DNA of 64,000 nucleotides from Anaerotruncus colihominis (GCF_010206195.1 NZ_VIQT01000009.1:62001-126000); one strand, 5' to 3'; positions 27,496-37,782 are shown, counted from the stretch's first letter. The notes: generated from the letters alone by a model not told the origin. A program made the numbers and translations.

Positions 27496-29571
27496 ATGGC
27501 GAGAATCAATGTGCTGGATCGGCAGGTCGCGGAGCTGATCGCGGCCGGCGAGGTGGTGGAGCGCCCTGCGTCGATTGTCAAGGAGCTGGTCGAGAATGCC
27601 GTCGATGCCGGGGCGACAAAGGTCACGGTGGAAATCCAGGGCGGCGGCGTGCGTTATATCCGTGTGACGGACAACGGCGGCGGCATCCTGCGCGAAGATG
27701 TCAAAAACGCTTTTTTGCGCCATGCAACAAGCAAGGTGCGTGTACAGGAGGATTTGGGGAATATCACAACGATGGGCTTTCGCGGCGAGGCGCTCGCGTC
27801 GATCGCGGCGATGTGCCGGGTTGAGGTGCTCACGCGCACGGTTGACGAGCTCGAAGGAACGCGGTATACAATTGCCGGCGGCGAGCCTGGAGAGCTTGCC
27901 GACGCGGGCTGTCCCGTCGGTACGACGATCAGCGTGCGCGATGTGTTCTATAACACGCCCGCGCGCATGAAATTTCTCAAAAAGGATCTTTCGGAGGGCA
28001 ACAGCGTGGCGGCCGTCGTGGAAAAAGAGGCGCTGGCCAATCCCCAAATTTCATTTAAGTTCATACGCGACGGCGCGGTGCGTCTGCAAACGCCTGGCGG
28101 GGGCCAGTTAGTCGCCGCGGCGCGCTGTGTGCTTGGACGTGAATTTGCGGAACAGACGATCCCGGTTTCATATGAGCTGGAGGGCCTGGCGCTGAAAGGG
28201 CTGATCAGCAAGCCGTCGTTTGCGCGCGGTTCGCGCACGCTTCAGAATTTTTTTATCAATACCCGCTTTGTGCGCTCTAAAACATGCATGGCCGCGCTCG
28301 AGGAAGCTTACCGCAATATGCTGATGGCCGGGCGCTTCCCGTCATGCGTACTTAATTTGACAATTCCGCCGCAGACCGTCGACGTCAATGTGCACCCGGC
28401 AAAAACCGAGGTGCGCTTTGCGAATGAAAAAAGCGTGTTCGACTTGGTGTATTACGGCTGCAAGACGGCGCTGGGTGCGCATCGTCTCGCGCCGGAGATC
28501 AAGGCGGATGAGCTGCGGTATAATCCGTTTGCCGCTCAAACCGATCCGCAGGCACCGAAGCAGCAGCGTATGAGCGCCGCGCAGTATCGGATACAGGCCG
28601 GCGTGCCGGATGAACAGCCCGCGCGCGTGAGCGCAGAGCAATATTGGGAACAGATGCGCGCGTCAAAACCGGCTGTGCATGGGAAGGAGGATAGGCGCGC
28701 TTTAAACGCGCCGGATACCGTCGCCGCGCCGCCGGTTCAGTCGCCGCAGGCGCGCATTCTCCCCCGCCGTGCGATTGATATTGTATTTGACGAGCCGGAT
28801 GATGAAGGGGACGGACAGTCCGTTTCAAGCGCGAATCCATACGCCGATTCGTATGCGGCCGCGCGTCCTGCGGCGATTGCCGCCCGGGCCCTGCCGGTAT
28901 TGGCAAAGGAACCGCCGCGGGATTTGCCGGCTGTGTCCGCAGGGGCGGAATTGGAACTTTCCGCACGGATACAGACCGCCTGCGCGGCGGACGATCCATA
29001 TGAAAACGCCGCGTTGATCGGCGAATTGTTTGGGACATATATTGTATTGGAAAACAATGCGGAAATGATTTTAATTGATAAGCACGCGGCGCATGAACGG
29101 CTGCTTTATAATCGCCTGGTCGAGGAGGGGCCAGGGGAGGAACGGCAGTTTCTTCTGACGCCTGTTTCGGTGCGCCTGTCCCCTGAGGAGCACGCCGCCG
29201 TACTGGAAAATGCACAGCTTTTGGCGCGTGCGGGCGTGGGAATTGAGGACTTTGGAGACGGGTTCGTCGTTGTACGCGAGGCGGCTCCTGTGCTGGCGGG
29301 TGCGGATCTGGCGGCGATTGTCACAGAGTGCGCGCAGAAATTGCTGCACGCAAACGAGCGCCTGACGCCGCATGTGCTTGAGGAGCTTTACCACACAATG
29401 GCGTGCCGCTCGGCGATCAAGGCGCACGACCGGACGGCCGCTCCGACACTGCGGCAGCTTGTGGAGTTGCTGCGTGCCGACGGCGACGCGGATCACTGCC
29501 CGCATGGGCGTCCGGTCGCCATCCGTATGTTGCGGCATGAGATCGAGAAAAAATTTGGCAGGCTTGGATGA
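27496..29571 (+). CDS. mutL: DNA mismatch repair protein MutL
   Basis: GHKL ATPase that couples mismatch recognition to strand removal. N-terminal ATPase motifs ELVENAVDAGA, TDNGGGI and GFRGEALASI are intact. A long acidic, proline-rich linker (about residues 330-490) leads to the C-terminal dimer domain. The endonuclease motif of Gram-positive MutL, DQHA-x2-E-x4-E, reads DKHAAHERLLYN here, so the first Gln is Lys and the last Glu is Asn; the later MACRSAIKAHD and CPHGRP motifs are kept. 691 residues. It is in an operon with mutS and miaA. Confidence 0.97.
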   Translation: MARINVLDRQVAELIAAGEVVERPASIVKELVENAVDAGATKVTVEIQGGGVRYIRVTDNGGGILREDVKNAFLRHATSKVRVQEDLGNITTMGFRGEALASIAAMCRVEVLTRTVDELEGTRYTIAGGEPGELADAGCPVGTTISVRDVFYNTPARMKFLKKDLSEGNSVAAVVEKEALANPQISFKFIRDGAVRLQTPGGGQLVAAARCVLGREFAEQTIPVSYELEGLALKGLISKPSFARGSRTLQNFFINTRFVRSKTCMAALEEAYRNMLMAGRFPSCVLNLTIPPQTVDVNVHPAKTEVRFANEKSVFDLVYYGCKTALGAHRLAPEIKADELRYNPFAAQTDPQAPKQQRMSAAQYRIQAGVPDEQPARVSAEQYWEQMRASKPAVHGKEDRRALNAPDTVAAPPVQSPQARILPRRAIDIVFDEPDDEGDGQSVSSANPYADSYAAARPAAIAARALPVLAKEPPRDLPAVSAGAELELSARIQTACAADDPYENAALIGELFGTYIVLENNAEMILIDKHAAHERLLYNRLVEEGPGEERQFLLTPVSVRLSPEEHAAVLENAQLLARAGVGIEDFGDGFVVVREAAPVLAGADLAAIVTECAQKLLHANERLTPHVLEELYHTMACRSAIKAHDRTAAPTLRQLVELLRADGDADHCPHGRPVAIRMLRHEIEKKFGRLG

Positions 29572-29574
29572 ACA

Positions 29575-30528
29575 ATGAATGAAACATTAAAAAAACAACC
29601 GCTGATTGCGGTGGTGGGTCCAACGGCCTCCGGAAAGACGGCGCTCGCGGTCGAGCTGGCGCTTTATTTTGGCGGGGAGGTTGTTTCGGCTGATTCAATG
29701 CAGGTCTATAAACGGATGGATATTGCCACGGCAAAGCCGGACGAGGCGGAGAAAAAGGGTGTGCCGCATCATCTGATCGATCTGATCGAACCGGATGGCG
29801 CGGCGTTTTCCGTCGCGCAGTATGCGCGGCGCGCGCACGCCGCCATTGCGGATATCGCAGCGCGCGGGCGCGTGCCGATTCTGGCGGGCGGCACAGGGCT
29901 TTATATTGACGCGGTCATTGACAATATTGATTTTTCAAATATCCGAAGCGATGAATCGATCCGCGCCGGGCTGCACGCGCTGGCCGAAGCGCACGGGAAT
30001 GCGTATATGCTCTCCCTGTTGCGCGCTGTCGATCCTGAGCTTGCGGCCGCGCTGCATCCGAACAATCTGGGACGTATTCTGCGCGCTTTGGAGGTCTATC
30101 GCGTGACGGGCGTGCCGATGAGCGAGCATCAGCGCCGTTCACGTCAGACGCCTGCGCGTTATGACGTCTGTATGATCGGGTTGAATTTCACCGATCGCGC
30201 TATGCTGTATGACCGAGTCAACCGGCGCGTCGACCTGATGATGGAGCGCGGACTGCTTGACGAGGCGCGCGCGATTAGTTTTGCGTGCCGCGGGACGGCG
30301 CTCCAGGCGATCGGGTACAAGGAGCTACTCCCGCACCTGGACGGGGGCGCGCCGCTGGAGGAATGCGTAAACCGGCTTAAGCAATCGACACGGCGCTACG
30401 CAAAGCGGCAGCTTTCGTGGTTCCGGCGCGATGAGCGCATTATCTGGCTGATGGTTGATAAGAGCGAATCGCTGCGGGAATTAACCGAAAAGGCGGTTTG
30501 CGTGGTTCACAAGAGCGGAATTCTGTGA
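29575..30528 (+). CDS. miaA: tRNA dimethylallyltransferase
   Basis: Adds the dimethylallyl group of DMAPP to A37 of tRNAs that read UNN codons, the substrate for MiaB. Seen: P-loop [11 protein letters not shown] (about 15-25), [16 protein letters not shown], and the DMAPP/tRNA-contact stretch [10 protein letters not shown]; length 317 is typical. It starts three bases after the mutL stop, so it is translated as part of mutS-mutL-miaA. Confidence 0.97.
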   Translation: MNETLKKQPLIAVVGPTASGKTALAVELALYFGGEVVSADSMQVYKRMDIATAKPDEAEKKGVPHHLIDLIEPDGAAFSVAQYARRAHAAIADIAARGRVPILAGGTGLYIDAVIDNIDFSNIRSDESIRAGLHALAEAHGNAYMLSLLRAVDPELAAALHPNNLGRILRALEVYRVTGVPMSEHQRRSRQTPARYDVCMIGLNFTDRAMLYDRVNRRVDLMMERGLLDEARAISFACRGTALQAIGYKELLPHLDGGAPLEECVNRLKQSTRRYAKRQLSWFRRDERIIWLMVDKSESLRELTEKAVCVVHKSGIL

Positions 30529-30616
30529 TATAATTAGACATTACAAAAAAGGTGAAGGGGCGGTCTTGGCGGCAGAGCCAGGCGGTCCGATGCTGCGCCG
30601 CAGCAGGGAGGTAACT

Positions 30617-30862
30617 ATGAAGCAGCTCAATTTGCAGGATGTCTTTCTCAATCAGGCCCGCCGTGAAAAGCTCACAGTGACGATTTACCTGACCAATGGG
30701 TTTCAGTTCAAGGGGATTGTGCGCGGGTTTGATTCCTATACGGTCATCCTCGACTGTGAAGGAAGACAGAACCTTGTTTATAAGCACGCAATCTCCACGA
30801 TCAGCCCGTCCAAGGCGATCAGTATCCTGGAAACTGTTGAGGACGACCAGGATGAAGCGTAG
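30617..30862 (+). CDS. hfq: RNA chaperone Hfq
   Basis: Hexameric Sm-like protein that helps small RNAs pair with mRNAs. 81 residues from ATG 30617, which has AGGGAGGTAACT in front; an in-frame start at 30566 lacks a site. Sm1 motif residues ([22 protein letters not shown]) and Sm2 YKHAISTI are intact. The miaA-hfq order is conserved in many bacteria. Confidence 0.97.
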   Translation: MKQLNLQDVFLNQARREKLTVTIYLTNGFQFKGIVRGFDSYTVILDCEGRQNLVYKHAISTISPSKAISILETVEDDQDEA

Positions 30863-30871
30863 CGGCGGGTT

Positions 30872-32107
30872 ATGAAAAGCACATTGACGCAGCGGCTTGT
30901 CGTGGCGTTGGTAATGGTATTCCTGCTGGTGTATGTGGGATATCAGATCTGGCGCTATGTGACGCCCGCTTATAAAACAGAAACAGCGTTTACCTATACA
31001 GTTACGGAGACAACGAGTGTAAACGGCGTCGTCCTGCGCAACGAGGTTCTGCTCGACAACAGCATGGGAAGCGGCGTCGCTTCCTACCTTGTGGGCGACG
31101 GTGCAAAGGTTGCGGGCGGGACCGTAATTGCTGAGGTTTACCGCAATAAGGAGGACGCCCGGAATATTGAACAGCTGCGCGCGCTCGAAAAAAAGCGCGC
31201 GCAGCTTGAGAGGGCGCAGGATCCGGGTACTACCTCGTTTGCGCATACGGATGTACTCAACCGGCAGATTTTCAGTGAGCTGGACACAATCATTGGTTCC
31301 GTGGAATCAGGATTGATGGCAGGGGCGGCGGAAAACGCGGACAACCTGCTACTGCTTATGAACACCAAACAGATCGCTACGGGGCGGCAGTCTGATTTTC
31401 AGGAGACGATTAACCAGCTCAAGGCCGAGGAACGCTATTTGTCCAATCAGATCAGCCGCGACCCGCGGCGGATCACTGCGCCGCAGCCCGGCTATTTTAT
31501 CCGGACCATTGACGGCTTTGAGGGAAAAGTTCCCTATAAGGAGATCCCCGACCTGACACGGGCGCAGGTCGACGAGATGCTCGCACAGCCGGTACAGTCT
31601 GAATCAGACTATGTAGGCAAGGTGATGCTTGGCCACCGCTGGTATTACGCTGCAACAGTTCCCGAGGAGGACGCGTCTCTTTATAAGGAGGGCGCTTCCG
31701 TCACGCTGGATTTTCATTTGTCGGGGACACAGCCTGTTCCAGCGGTCGTTTACAGCGTCAACGAGGACAGGGACAACGGCGGCGCGGCGGTGATTTTCCG
31801 CTGCGACTACATCAATGAATCGCTTGTCAACCTGCGCTTTACACAGGCCGACGTGAAGTTTAAATCGATTTCAGGGCTGCGTGTCAGCAGCTCGGCGATC
31901 CGTTACGAAGGAATCCAGAAGGGCGTCTATGTTTCACGCGGAGAAACAATGCAGTTTCGGCCTATTACAATCCTGTATGAATCGCCGGGGTTTGTAATTT
32001 GCCTTGAAATGGACACGAACACCCCGGAAGGCGCGAATGGATTGCAGCAGTTTGACGAAGTTATTATCGGGGGGGCGCAGCTTTATGATGGGAAACCACT
32101 CAAATAA
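30872..32107 (+). CDS. HlyD-like single-pass membrane protein
   Basis: 411 residues: short cytoplasmic N-terminus, one membrane helix (about 9-28), then an external domain with a lipoyl-like half (TTSVNGVVLRNE, SGVASYLVGDGAKV, GGTVIAEVY), a coiled-coil region (residues about 88-190, KKRAQLERAQ, INQLKAEERYLSN), a second lipoyl-like half (RITAPQPGYFI) and beta-barrel segments. This is the fold of membrane-fusion adaptor proteins. No cognate ABC permease is next to it; in Clostridia similar genes sit, as here, before yggS-sepF, so a cell-envelope or division role is possible but unproven. Confidence 0.75.
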   Translation: MKSTLTQRLVVALVMVFLLVYVGYQIWRYVTPAYKTETAFTYTVTETTSVNGVVLRNEVLLDNSMGSGVASYLVGDGAKVAGGTVIAEVYRNKEDARNIEQLRALEKKRAQLERAQDPGTTSFAHTDVLNRQIFSELDTIIGSVESGLMAGAAENADNLLLLMNTKQIATGRQSDFQETINQLKAEERYLSNQISRDPRRITAPQPGYFIRTIDGFEGKVPYKEIPDLTRAQVDEMLAQPVQSESDYVGKVMLGHRWYYAATVPEEDASLYKEGASVTLDFHLSGTQPVPAVVYSVNEDRDNGGAAVIFRCDYINESLVNLRFTQADVKFKSISGLRVSSSAIRYEGIQKGVYVSRGETMQFRPITILYESPGFVICLEMDTNTPEGANGLQQFDEVIIGGAQLYDGKPLK

Positions 32108-32813
32108 TTCTGGTATCGCACAGACAGTCGAACAAATCCTGGACAGCATTGCAAAAACATGTGCGTCATGCGGCCGCGACGTTTCGGATGTGCAGCTGAT
32201 GGCTGTGACAAAAACGGTCGAGGCACAGCGTGTGAATGAGGCGATTCATGCCGGTGTGCGATTGCTTGGCGAAAACCGGGCGCAGGAGCTGTTGGCCAAG
32301 TATGATGATTATGAAAAGGACGGCGTAGATATTCATTTCATTGGACATCTGCAAACAAACAAGGTTCGTCAGATCGTCGATAAGGTTACAATGATTCAAT
32401 CGCTTGACAGTGTGGCGCTCGCACAGGAGATTGAGCGTCAATGTGAAAAGCACGACAAAAAAATGGACTGCCTGGTGGAAGTAAATATTGGAAGTGAATT
32501 GTCAAAATCAGGTGTAGCTCCCGACCTGCTGCCTGATTTTTTGGGAGGATTATCCGGTTTTGGACGGATTTGTGTGCGTGGACTGATGGCGATCCCGCCT
32601 GTGAGCGGCACTGACACTGAAAAAGAGCGTTATTTTTCCGGCATGCATAAACTATTTGTTGACATTAGGGACAAAAAATTAGATAATATCAATATGGATT
32701 TCTTGTCTATGGGCATGTCCGACGACTATCTGCTGGCAATCAAGCACGGTTCCAACCTGGTCCGTCTTGGCACCAGGCTGTTCGGGCATAGGGATTATGG
32801 CCCGGCCAAGTGA
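32085..32813 (+). CDS. YggS/YlmE-family pyridoxal-phosphate homeostasis protein
   Basis: Binds PLP and buffers vitamin B6 and amino-acid metabolism; no enzymatic activity is firmly known. Seen: PLP-lysine in MAVTKTVE (about residue 40), GENRAQELLAKY, IHFIGHLQTNK, VEVNIGSELSKSG and the C-terminal FLSMGMSDDYLLAIKHGSNLVRLGTRLFG. Starts at ATG 32085 or 32088, overlapping the previous gene by about 20 bases; the ribosome binding site is a G run. Its place before sepF is the usual ylmDEFGH arrangement. Confidence 0.93.
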   Translation: MMGNHSNNSGIAQTVEQILDSIAKTCASCGRDVSDVQLMAVTKTVEAQRVNEAIHAGVRLLGENRAQELLAKYDDYEKDGVDIHFIGHLQTNKVRQIVDKVTMIQSLDSVALAQEIERQCEKHDKKMDCLVEVNIGSELSKSGVAPDLLPDFLGGLSGFGRICVRGLMAIPPVSGTDTEKERYFSGMHKLFVDIRDKKLDNINMDFLSMGMSDDYLLAIKHGSNLVRLGTRLFGHRDYGPAK

Positions 32814-32831
32814 ATCAGAGGGGGTGTTTCA

Positions 32832-33278
32832 GTGGGAATCATGGATAAGTTCAAAAACTTTATCGGGATCCCGGAGGATGAGTATTATGACGACGAGGAT
32901 GTCGACTTTATCTCCAGCGACAATGGCCGCGGAGATTTGCGCGAGGACCCGCCGTCCCATTCCGAAAAACGCGGGAACAAGGTGGTTAATATCCATGCGA
33001 CCACACAGCTACAGGTCGTGCTTGTCAAACCAGAACGCTTTGAGGACGCCTCCGCCGTTGCCGATCATCTCAACGACAAGCGTACAGTCGTGTTGAATCT
33101 TGAATCGACCAACAAGGATGTTTCACGGCGCCTGATCGATTTCCTGTCGGGCGTCGCGTATGCAAATAACGGACAGATCAAGCGTGTGGCGAACAGCACC
33201 TATATTATCACACCGTATAATGTTGATATCATGGGCGATTTGCTTGACGAGCTTGAAAGCAGCGGCGTATTCTTCTGA
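32832..33278 (+). CDS. sepF: Cell division protein SepF
   Basis: Cytoplasmic FtsZ-bundling, membrane-anchoring division protein. N-terminal amphipathic helix (MGIMDKFKNFIG) for membrane binding, an acidic linker, then the SepF domain (TQLQVVLVKPERFEDASAVADHL, VVLNLESTNKDVSRRLIDFLSG, YIITPYNVDI). 148 residues. GTG start at 32832 with GAGGGGGTG upstream; ATG 32841 is possible. It shares one base with the next gene (TGATG). Confidence 0.96.
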   Translation: MGIMDKFKNFIGIPEDEYYDDEDVDFISSDNGRGDLREDPPSHSEKRGNKVVNIHATTQLQVVLVKPERFEDASAVADHLNDKRTVVLNLESTNKDVSRRLIDFLSGVAYANNGQIKRVANSTYIITPYNVDIMGDLLDELESSGVFF

Positions 33279-34039
33279 TGGCTTTGGCGGATAAGAAGGA
33301 GCAGGCGTTCGCCGCGCATATCTGTGACCTTTTGGAGATTGCCCGGAAAAGCTATACGGCGCGATTCTCCGGATTTCTCGACGCGCGCCAGCTTGTGCTG
33401 GCGCGCGGATGTGTATCCGCCGCGGGGAGCGGCGCGGAACACTTGTTTTTCGGCGGCTATCCGGGCGCGGAGCGTGTGATGCTCGGCGCGTTCGCGCCGT
33501 ATGAACAACCGGATGAAGCGGCGTTCCCAATTGTCCCAGTGACCATCGGATACCGCGCGCAGGATACGCCGGGGCACCGCGATCTGCTTGGCTCGCTGAC
33601 CGGGCTTGCAATTGGACGCGAGGCGCTCGGCGATATTCTGGTAGGTGAGGAATACGCCGTTTGCTTTGTTTCATCCGCGGTTGCGCCGGTGATCTTAAAT
33701 GAACTGAAAAAGGTAGGGCGCTGCGGTGTGCATGTGCGTGAGGGAATGCCGGAGGCTCTGCCCGCGCTGCACAGGTATGCGGATCTGCCGCTGATTGTTA
33801 CGTCGCTGCGTCTTGATTGTATGGTTGCTGCCGTCGCTGGGCTTTCCCGCGAAAAGGCGGCGCAGGCAATCCGTTCGCAGTTGGTGGTTGTCAACGGCTC
33901 TGTGCTGGTACAAACGTCTGGTTTGCTCTGTGAGGGCGACGTTTTCAGCATTCGGGGATATGGAAAATACCTGTTTGCACAGGTATTATCATCGACGAAG
34001 AAGGGCCGCCTGCATATCCTTTGCAGAAAATATGTCTGA
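33278..34039 (+). CDS. YlmH-type S4-domain RNA-binding protein
   Basis: 253 residues with an N-terminal domain and a C-terminal S4 fold (SLRLDCMVAAVAGLSREKAAQAIRSQLVVVNG...VFSIRGYGKYLF) typical of YlmH, which acts in ribosome-associated quality control in Bacillus and lies in division clusters of most Gram-positives. It overlaps sepF by one base and precedes divIVA by 43 bp. Confidence 0.93.
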   Translation: MALADKKEQAFAAHICDLLEIARKSYTARFSGFLDARQLVLARGCVSAAGSGAEHLFFGGYPGAERVMLGAFAPYEQPDEAAFPIVPVTIGYRAQDTPGHRDLLGSLTGLAIGREALGDILVGEEYAVCFVSSAVAPVILNELKKVGRCGVHVREGMPEALPALHRYADLPLIVTSLRLDCMVAAVAGLSREKAAQAIRSQLVVVNGSVLVQTSGLLCEGDVFSIRGYGKYLFAQVLSSTKKGRLHILCRKYV

Positions 34040-34082
34040 TCGGATTCGTTTGACGAACCGTTCCAATAGATAAGGAGGATGT

Positions 34083-34910
34083 TTGAGCGTGCTGAATCCA
34101 AACGAGATTGCCAATAAAAGATTTGACAAAGTAATGGGGCAAAAATATCGCGCGGACGAGGTGGATAATTACCTTGCTCAGGTTGCCGACAGCATGAACG
34201 ACCTTCTGGAGGAAAAGCAGGAACTGGAAAAAAAGCTGATCGTTCTGGCGGACAAGCTGGAAGAATATAAGGATGACGAGGAAAGCCTGCGCTCTGCACT
34301 GCTTGGCGCGCAGAAGCTGGGAGACAGCGTTGTGCGCGACGCTAAGGCAAAGGCCAGGGATATTCTGGAGGATGCCGAAGCGCGCGCCAATATGATTGTG
34401 GAAGACGCCAAAATGGAAATTGAACGGCAGCAGGCGGGCTTTGTGCGTATGCAGCGGGAGGTCGCAACGTTCAAAAGTAAGCTCCAGCTTGCGTATAAGC
34501 AGCATCTTGAATTGATCGCGTCCATTCCGGTGGATGAAAACGTTGTGAACCCCGCGATGAAAAAAACGCAGCCCAAACCGCCGGAGGCGCCCGCTGAGTC
34601 TGACGAGCCGTCTGAGTCCGTACCTGAGCAGACAGAGATGGAAGACGCCGGCGATTTTCCGGCGGATTCGCCGGAAAATCCGGACGGCCTGGCCGACCTT
34701 CCTGCGCAGGAGGATGGTTATCCGCCGGCGGAAGATGAATTGCCTCCTCTGACCTACAGCGAGGAGGACAGTTTCCAATATGAGGAGACGGATGAGTATA
34801 TTCCCGACGGCGAGCCGGAGGAGCCGGCCAGACGTGAATCACGCTTTGGACCGCTGAAATTTGGCCGTGAATTTGACCTGAAACGAAACGACGGAAAGCG
34901 CAGACGTTGA
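34083..34910 (+). CDS. divIVA: DivIVA domain protein
   Basis: Coiled-coil protein that senses curved membrane at poles and septa and recruits division or wall-growth factors. DivIVA N-terminal signature LNPNEIANKRFDKVMGQKYRADEVDNYL is followed by a long coiled coil to about residue 145 and an acidic, proline-rich C-terminal half (about 155-260) that ends in a basic tail. 275 residues if the TTG at 34083 is used; the GTG at 34089 is an equally good start (ten bases after AAGGAGG). Confidence 0.93.
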   Translation: MSVLNPNEIANKRFDKVMGQKYRADEVDNYLAQVADSMNDLLEEKQELEKKLIVLADKLEEYKDDEESLRSALLGAQKLGDSVVRDAKAKARDILEDAEARANMIVEDAKMEIERQQAGFVRMQREVATFKSKLQLAYKQHLELIASIPVDENVVNPAMKKTQPKPPEAPAESDEPSESVPEQTEMEDAGDFPADSPENPDGLADLPAQEDGYPPAEDELPPLTYSEEDSFQYEETDEYIPDGEPEEPARRESRFGPLKFGREFDLKRNDGKRRR

Positions 34911-34977
34911 GAATACAGCCCAGTCTGCATAGCCGGCGTGATCAGTGACAATAGACAAACAAGGAGAGATCTGTCCA

Positions 34978-37782
34978 ATGTCCGAAATGGATTACAGCAA
35001 AACGCTGAACTTGCCAAAAACTGATTTTTCAATGCGTGCGGGGCTTCCCCAGAAGGAACCCGTTATGGTGAAAAAATGGGACGAAGAACATCTGTATGAG
35101 CGCATGCTTGAGAAAAACGAAAGCAAGCCGCTTTACATGTTCCACGACGGCCCGCCATATGCAAATGCCAATATTCATCTTGGTACGGCGCTGAATAAGG
35201 TGCTCAAGGATATCATTGTCCGCCAGAAAAATCTTTCCGGATTCAAAGCGCCGTATACGCCGGGATGGGATACACACGGCCTTCCGATTGAGCTGAAAGC
35301 GCTCAAGGAGATCGGTGTTTCCAGCGATATCGCCCCGATTGAGCTGCGAAAGGTCTGCCATGATTTTGCGCTGCGTTTCGTTGAGAATCAGAAGGAGCAG
35401 TTCAAACGTCTCGGTACCATTGCCGATTATGAGCATCCATATCTGACGCTCAAACCGGAATACGAGGCGCGTCAGGTTGAAATTTTTGGCGCGATGGCCA
35501 ATAAGGGGTATATTTATAAAGGGTTGAAGCCTGTATACTGGTGCCCGACCTGTGAAACGGCGCTGGCTGAGGCGGAAATCGAATATAATGAGGACAAGTG
35601 CAATTCCATCTATGTCAAGTTCAATGTGACCGACGACAAGGATGGCATTTTGGAGCGCCTTGGCGCGAAGGATCTTTCCAAAACGTTTGTCGTCATCTGG
35701 ACGACGACGACCTGGACTTTGCCGGGCAATATGGCTATCTGCGTCGGGCCGGCGTTTGAATATTGTGTGGTCTCTGCAAACGGCGAATATTATGTGATGG
35801 CCAAGGAGCTTGTCGAGGCTTCGATGAAGGCCGCCGGTATCGCCGATTACGAAATTCTTGGCTCCTGTCTTGGCGAGGAGCTGGAATACATCACCTACCA
35901 GCATCCGTTTCTTGACCGGCAGTCGCCTGTCATTCTTGGCGACCATGTCACGTTGGAGAGCGGCACGGGCTGCGTCCATACCGCGCCCGGACACGGCGTT
36001 GAGGACTTTGATGTCTGCGCGCAGCATTATCCGGAGATTCAGGTTGTCGTGCCGGTCGACAAATTCGGCAAGTTGACCGAATTGGCTGGAGAATTTGCCA
36101 GCCTTTCGACGGACGATGCGAATGTTGCGATCGTCAAGAAGCTGGAATCGACCGGGAATCTGTTTGCCATCGAAAAGATTGTCCACCAGTACCCGCATTG
36201 TTGGCGCTGCAAGGACCCGATCATCTACCGCGCGACAGAGCAGTGGTTCTGTTCCGTCGACGACATCAAGGAACAGACTGTATCCGAGATCGAAAAGGTT
36301 GCGTTTGTTCCTGAGTGGGGCCGCGGCCGTATGATCAATATGGTGCGTGACCGCAGCGACTGGTGCATTTCGCGTCAGCGTACCTGGGGCGTGCCAATTC
36401 CGATTTTCTACTGTAAGCAGTGTGGAAAATACCATGTAAACGAGGCCAGTATTGGGGCTGTCGCGGCGCTGTTCAGGGAAAAGGGTTCCGACGCCTGGTA
36501 TACGACCGACGCGGCGGATATTCTGCCCGCCGGCACAAAATGCGCCGCCTGCGGTTGTACGCAATTTGTCAAAGAAACAGATATTATGGACGTTTGGTTT
36601 GATTCCGGTACGTCTTATGCGTCCGTTATTCATGACAATCCTGATTTGAAGTGGCCGGTCGACCTCTACCTTGAAGGTACCGACCAATACCGCGGATGGT
36701 TCCAATCATCTCTGCTGACTTCGATCGCCTGGAAGGGCGTCGCGCCGTATAAGGCGGTCTGCACGCATGGATGGGTTGTCGACGGCGAGGGGCGCAAGAT
36801 GTCCAAGAGCCTTGGAAACGGCATGGAGCCTTCCGAAATCACCGATCAGTATGGGGCGGATATTCTGCGCCTGTGGGTCGCTTCGGCTGATTATCACGCT
36901 GATATCCGTATTTCGAAGGACATTCTCAAGCAGCTTTCCGAGGTATACCGTAAAATCCGCAATACCGCGCGCTATATCCTGGGAAATATTTCTGATTTTA
37001 CGCCCGACAAAGATGCGGTTCCCTTCGACCGGCTGGCGGGACTTGATAAATGGGCGCTCACACGTTTCAATGAGCTTGTCAAGACGGTTTCAGAAGCGTA
37101 TGACCGTTTCGAATTCCACATCATTTATCATGCGCTCCATAATTTCTGCACGATCGATATGTCCAACTTCTATCTTGACGTTATCAAGGACCGCCTGTAT
37201 GTTGAGGCCCCCGATTCAGCCGACCGCCGCGCGGCGCAGAGCACAATCTATACAATCCTGCGCGGTATGACGCTGCTGTTTGCTCCGATCATTCCATTCA
37301 CAGCGGAGGAGATTTGGAGCTTTATGCCTGACGACAGCCGATATGACGGTGCGTCCGTGATGTTCAACGAGATGCCAAAGGTCATCGAAGGGATTTCAGA
37401 CAAGACGTTCATGGAGAAATGGGACCGCATCCACATGTTGCGTGACGATGTGCTCAAGGCGCTTGAGGCTGCCCGCAATGCCAAAACGATCGGTAAATCG
37501 CTCGAGGCAAAGGTCGTGCTGCATTTTGACGGCAACCTTGCGGAGCAGATCGGCCTGACATTGGACGAACTGGCAACCGTGTTTATCGTCTCTCAGGTGG
37601 AGGTTACAGCGGAGGGGACTGGTTCATACCAGGGAACGGTTCCGTTCCTGCCCGGCCTTACAATTGAGATTGCACATGCTGACGGCGGGCATTGTCCACG
37701 CTGCTGGGTGTACAGCGACACGGTCGGCAAGGACGCGCGGCATCCGACGCTTTGCGCCCGCTGCGCACAGATCATCGGCTAA
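34978..37782 (+). CDS. ileS: Isoleucyl-tRNA synthetase
   Basis: Charges tRNA-Ile. Class I motifs: PYANANIHLGTALNK (HIGH variant, about residue 60) and KMSKSLGNG (about residue 605). A CP1 editing domain (TTTWTLPGN, GTGCVHTAPGHG) lies between, and the C-terminus has the zinc motif CPRCW...CARC. 934 residues from ATG 34978 (AAGGAGAG, 11 bases upstream). Unlike many Gram-positive ileS genes, the 67-base gap before it has no T-box; it appears to be co-transcribed with divIVA. Confidence 0.98.
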   Translation: MSEMDYSKTLNLPKTDFSMRAGLPQKEPVMVKKWDEEHLYERMLEKNESKPLYMFHDGPPYANANIHLGTALNKVLKDIIVRQKNLSGFKAPYTPGWDTHGLPIELKALKEIGVSSDIAPIELRKVCHDFALRFVENQKEQFKRLGTIADYEHPYLTLKPEYEARQVEIFGAMANKGYIYKGLKPVYWCPTCETALAEAEIEYNEDKCNSIYVKFNVTDDKDGILERLGAKDLSKTFVVIWTTTTWTLPGNMAICVGPAFEYCVVSANGEYYVMAKELVEASMKAAGIADYEILGSCLGEELEYITYQHPFLDRQSPVILGDHVTLESGTGCVHTAPGHGVEDFDVCAQHYPEIQVVVPVDKFGKLTELAGEFASLSTDDANVAIVKKLESTGNLFAIEKIVHQYPHCWRCKDPIIYRATEQWFCSVDDIKEQTVSEIEKVAFVPEWGRGRMINMVRDRSDWCISRQRTWGVPIPIFYCKQCGKYHVNEASIGAVAALFREKGSDAWYTTDAADILPAGTKCAACGCTQFVKETDIMDVWFDSGTSYASVIHDNPDLKWPVDLYLEGTDQYRGWFQSSLLTSIAWKGVAPYKAVCTHGWVVDGEGRKMSKSLGNGMEPSEITDQYGADILRLWVASADYHADIRISKDILKQLSEVYRKIRNTARYILGNISDFTPDKDAVPFDRLAGLDKWALTRFNELVKTVSEAYDRFEFHIIYHALHNFCTIDMSNFYLDVIKDRLYVEAPDSADRRAAQSTIYTILRGMTLLFAPIIPFTAEEIWSFMPDDSRYDGASVMFNEMPKVIEGISDKTFMEKWDRIHMLRDDVLKALEAARNAKTIGKSLEAKVVLHFDGNLAEQIGLTLDELATVFIVSQVEVTAEGTGSYQGTVPFLPGLTIEIAHADGGHCPRCWVYSDTVGKDARHPTLCARCAQIIG

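Noticed and set aside
34911-34977. A T-box leader for ileS
   Set aside because: The gap is 67 bases with no GGTGGTACCGCG-type sequence or terminator.
35029-36705. A 558-codon minus-strand ORF opposite ileS, and similar long antisense frames at 13069-14121, 9401-10795 and 15748-16554
   Set aside because: They mirror codon structure of proven genes on the other strand, have no family motifs and no ribosome sites.
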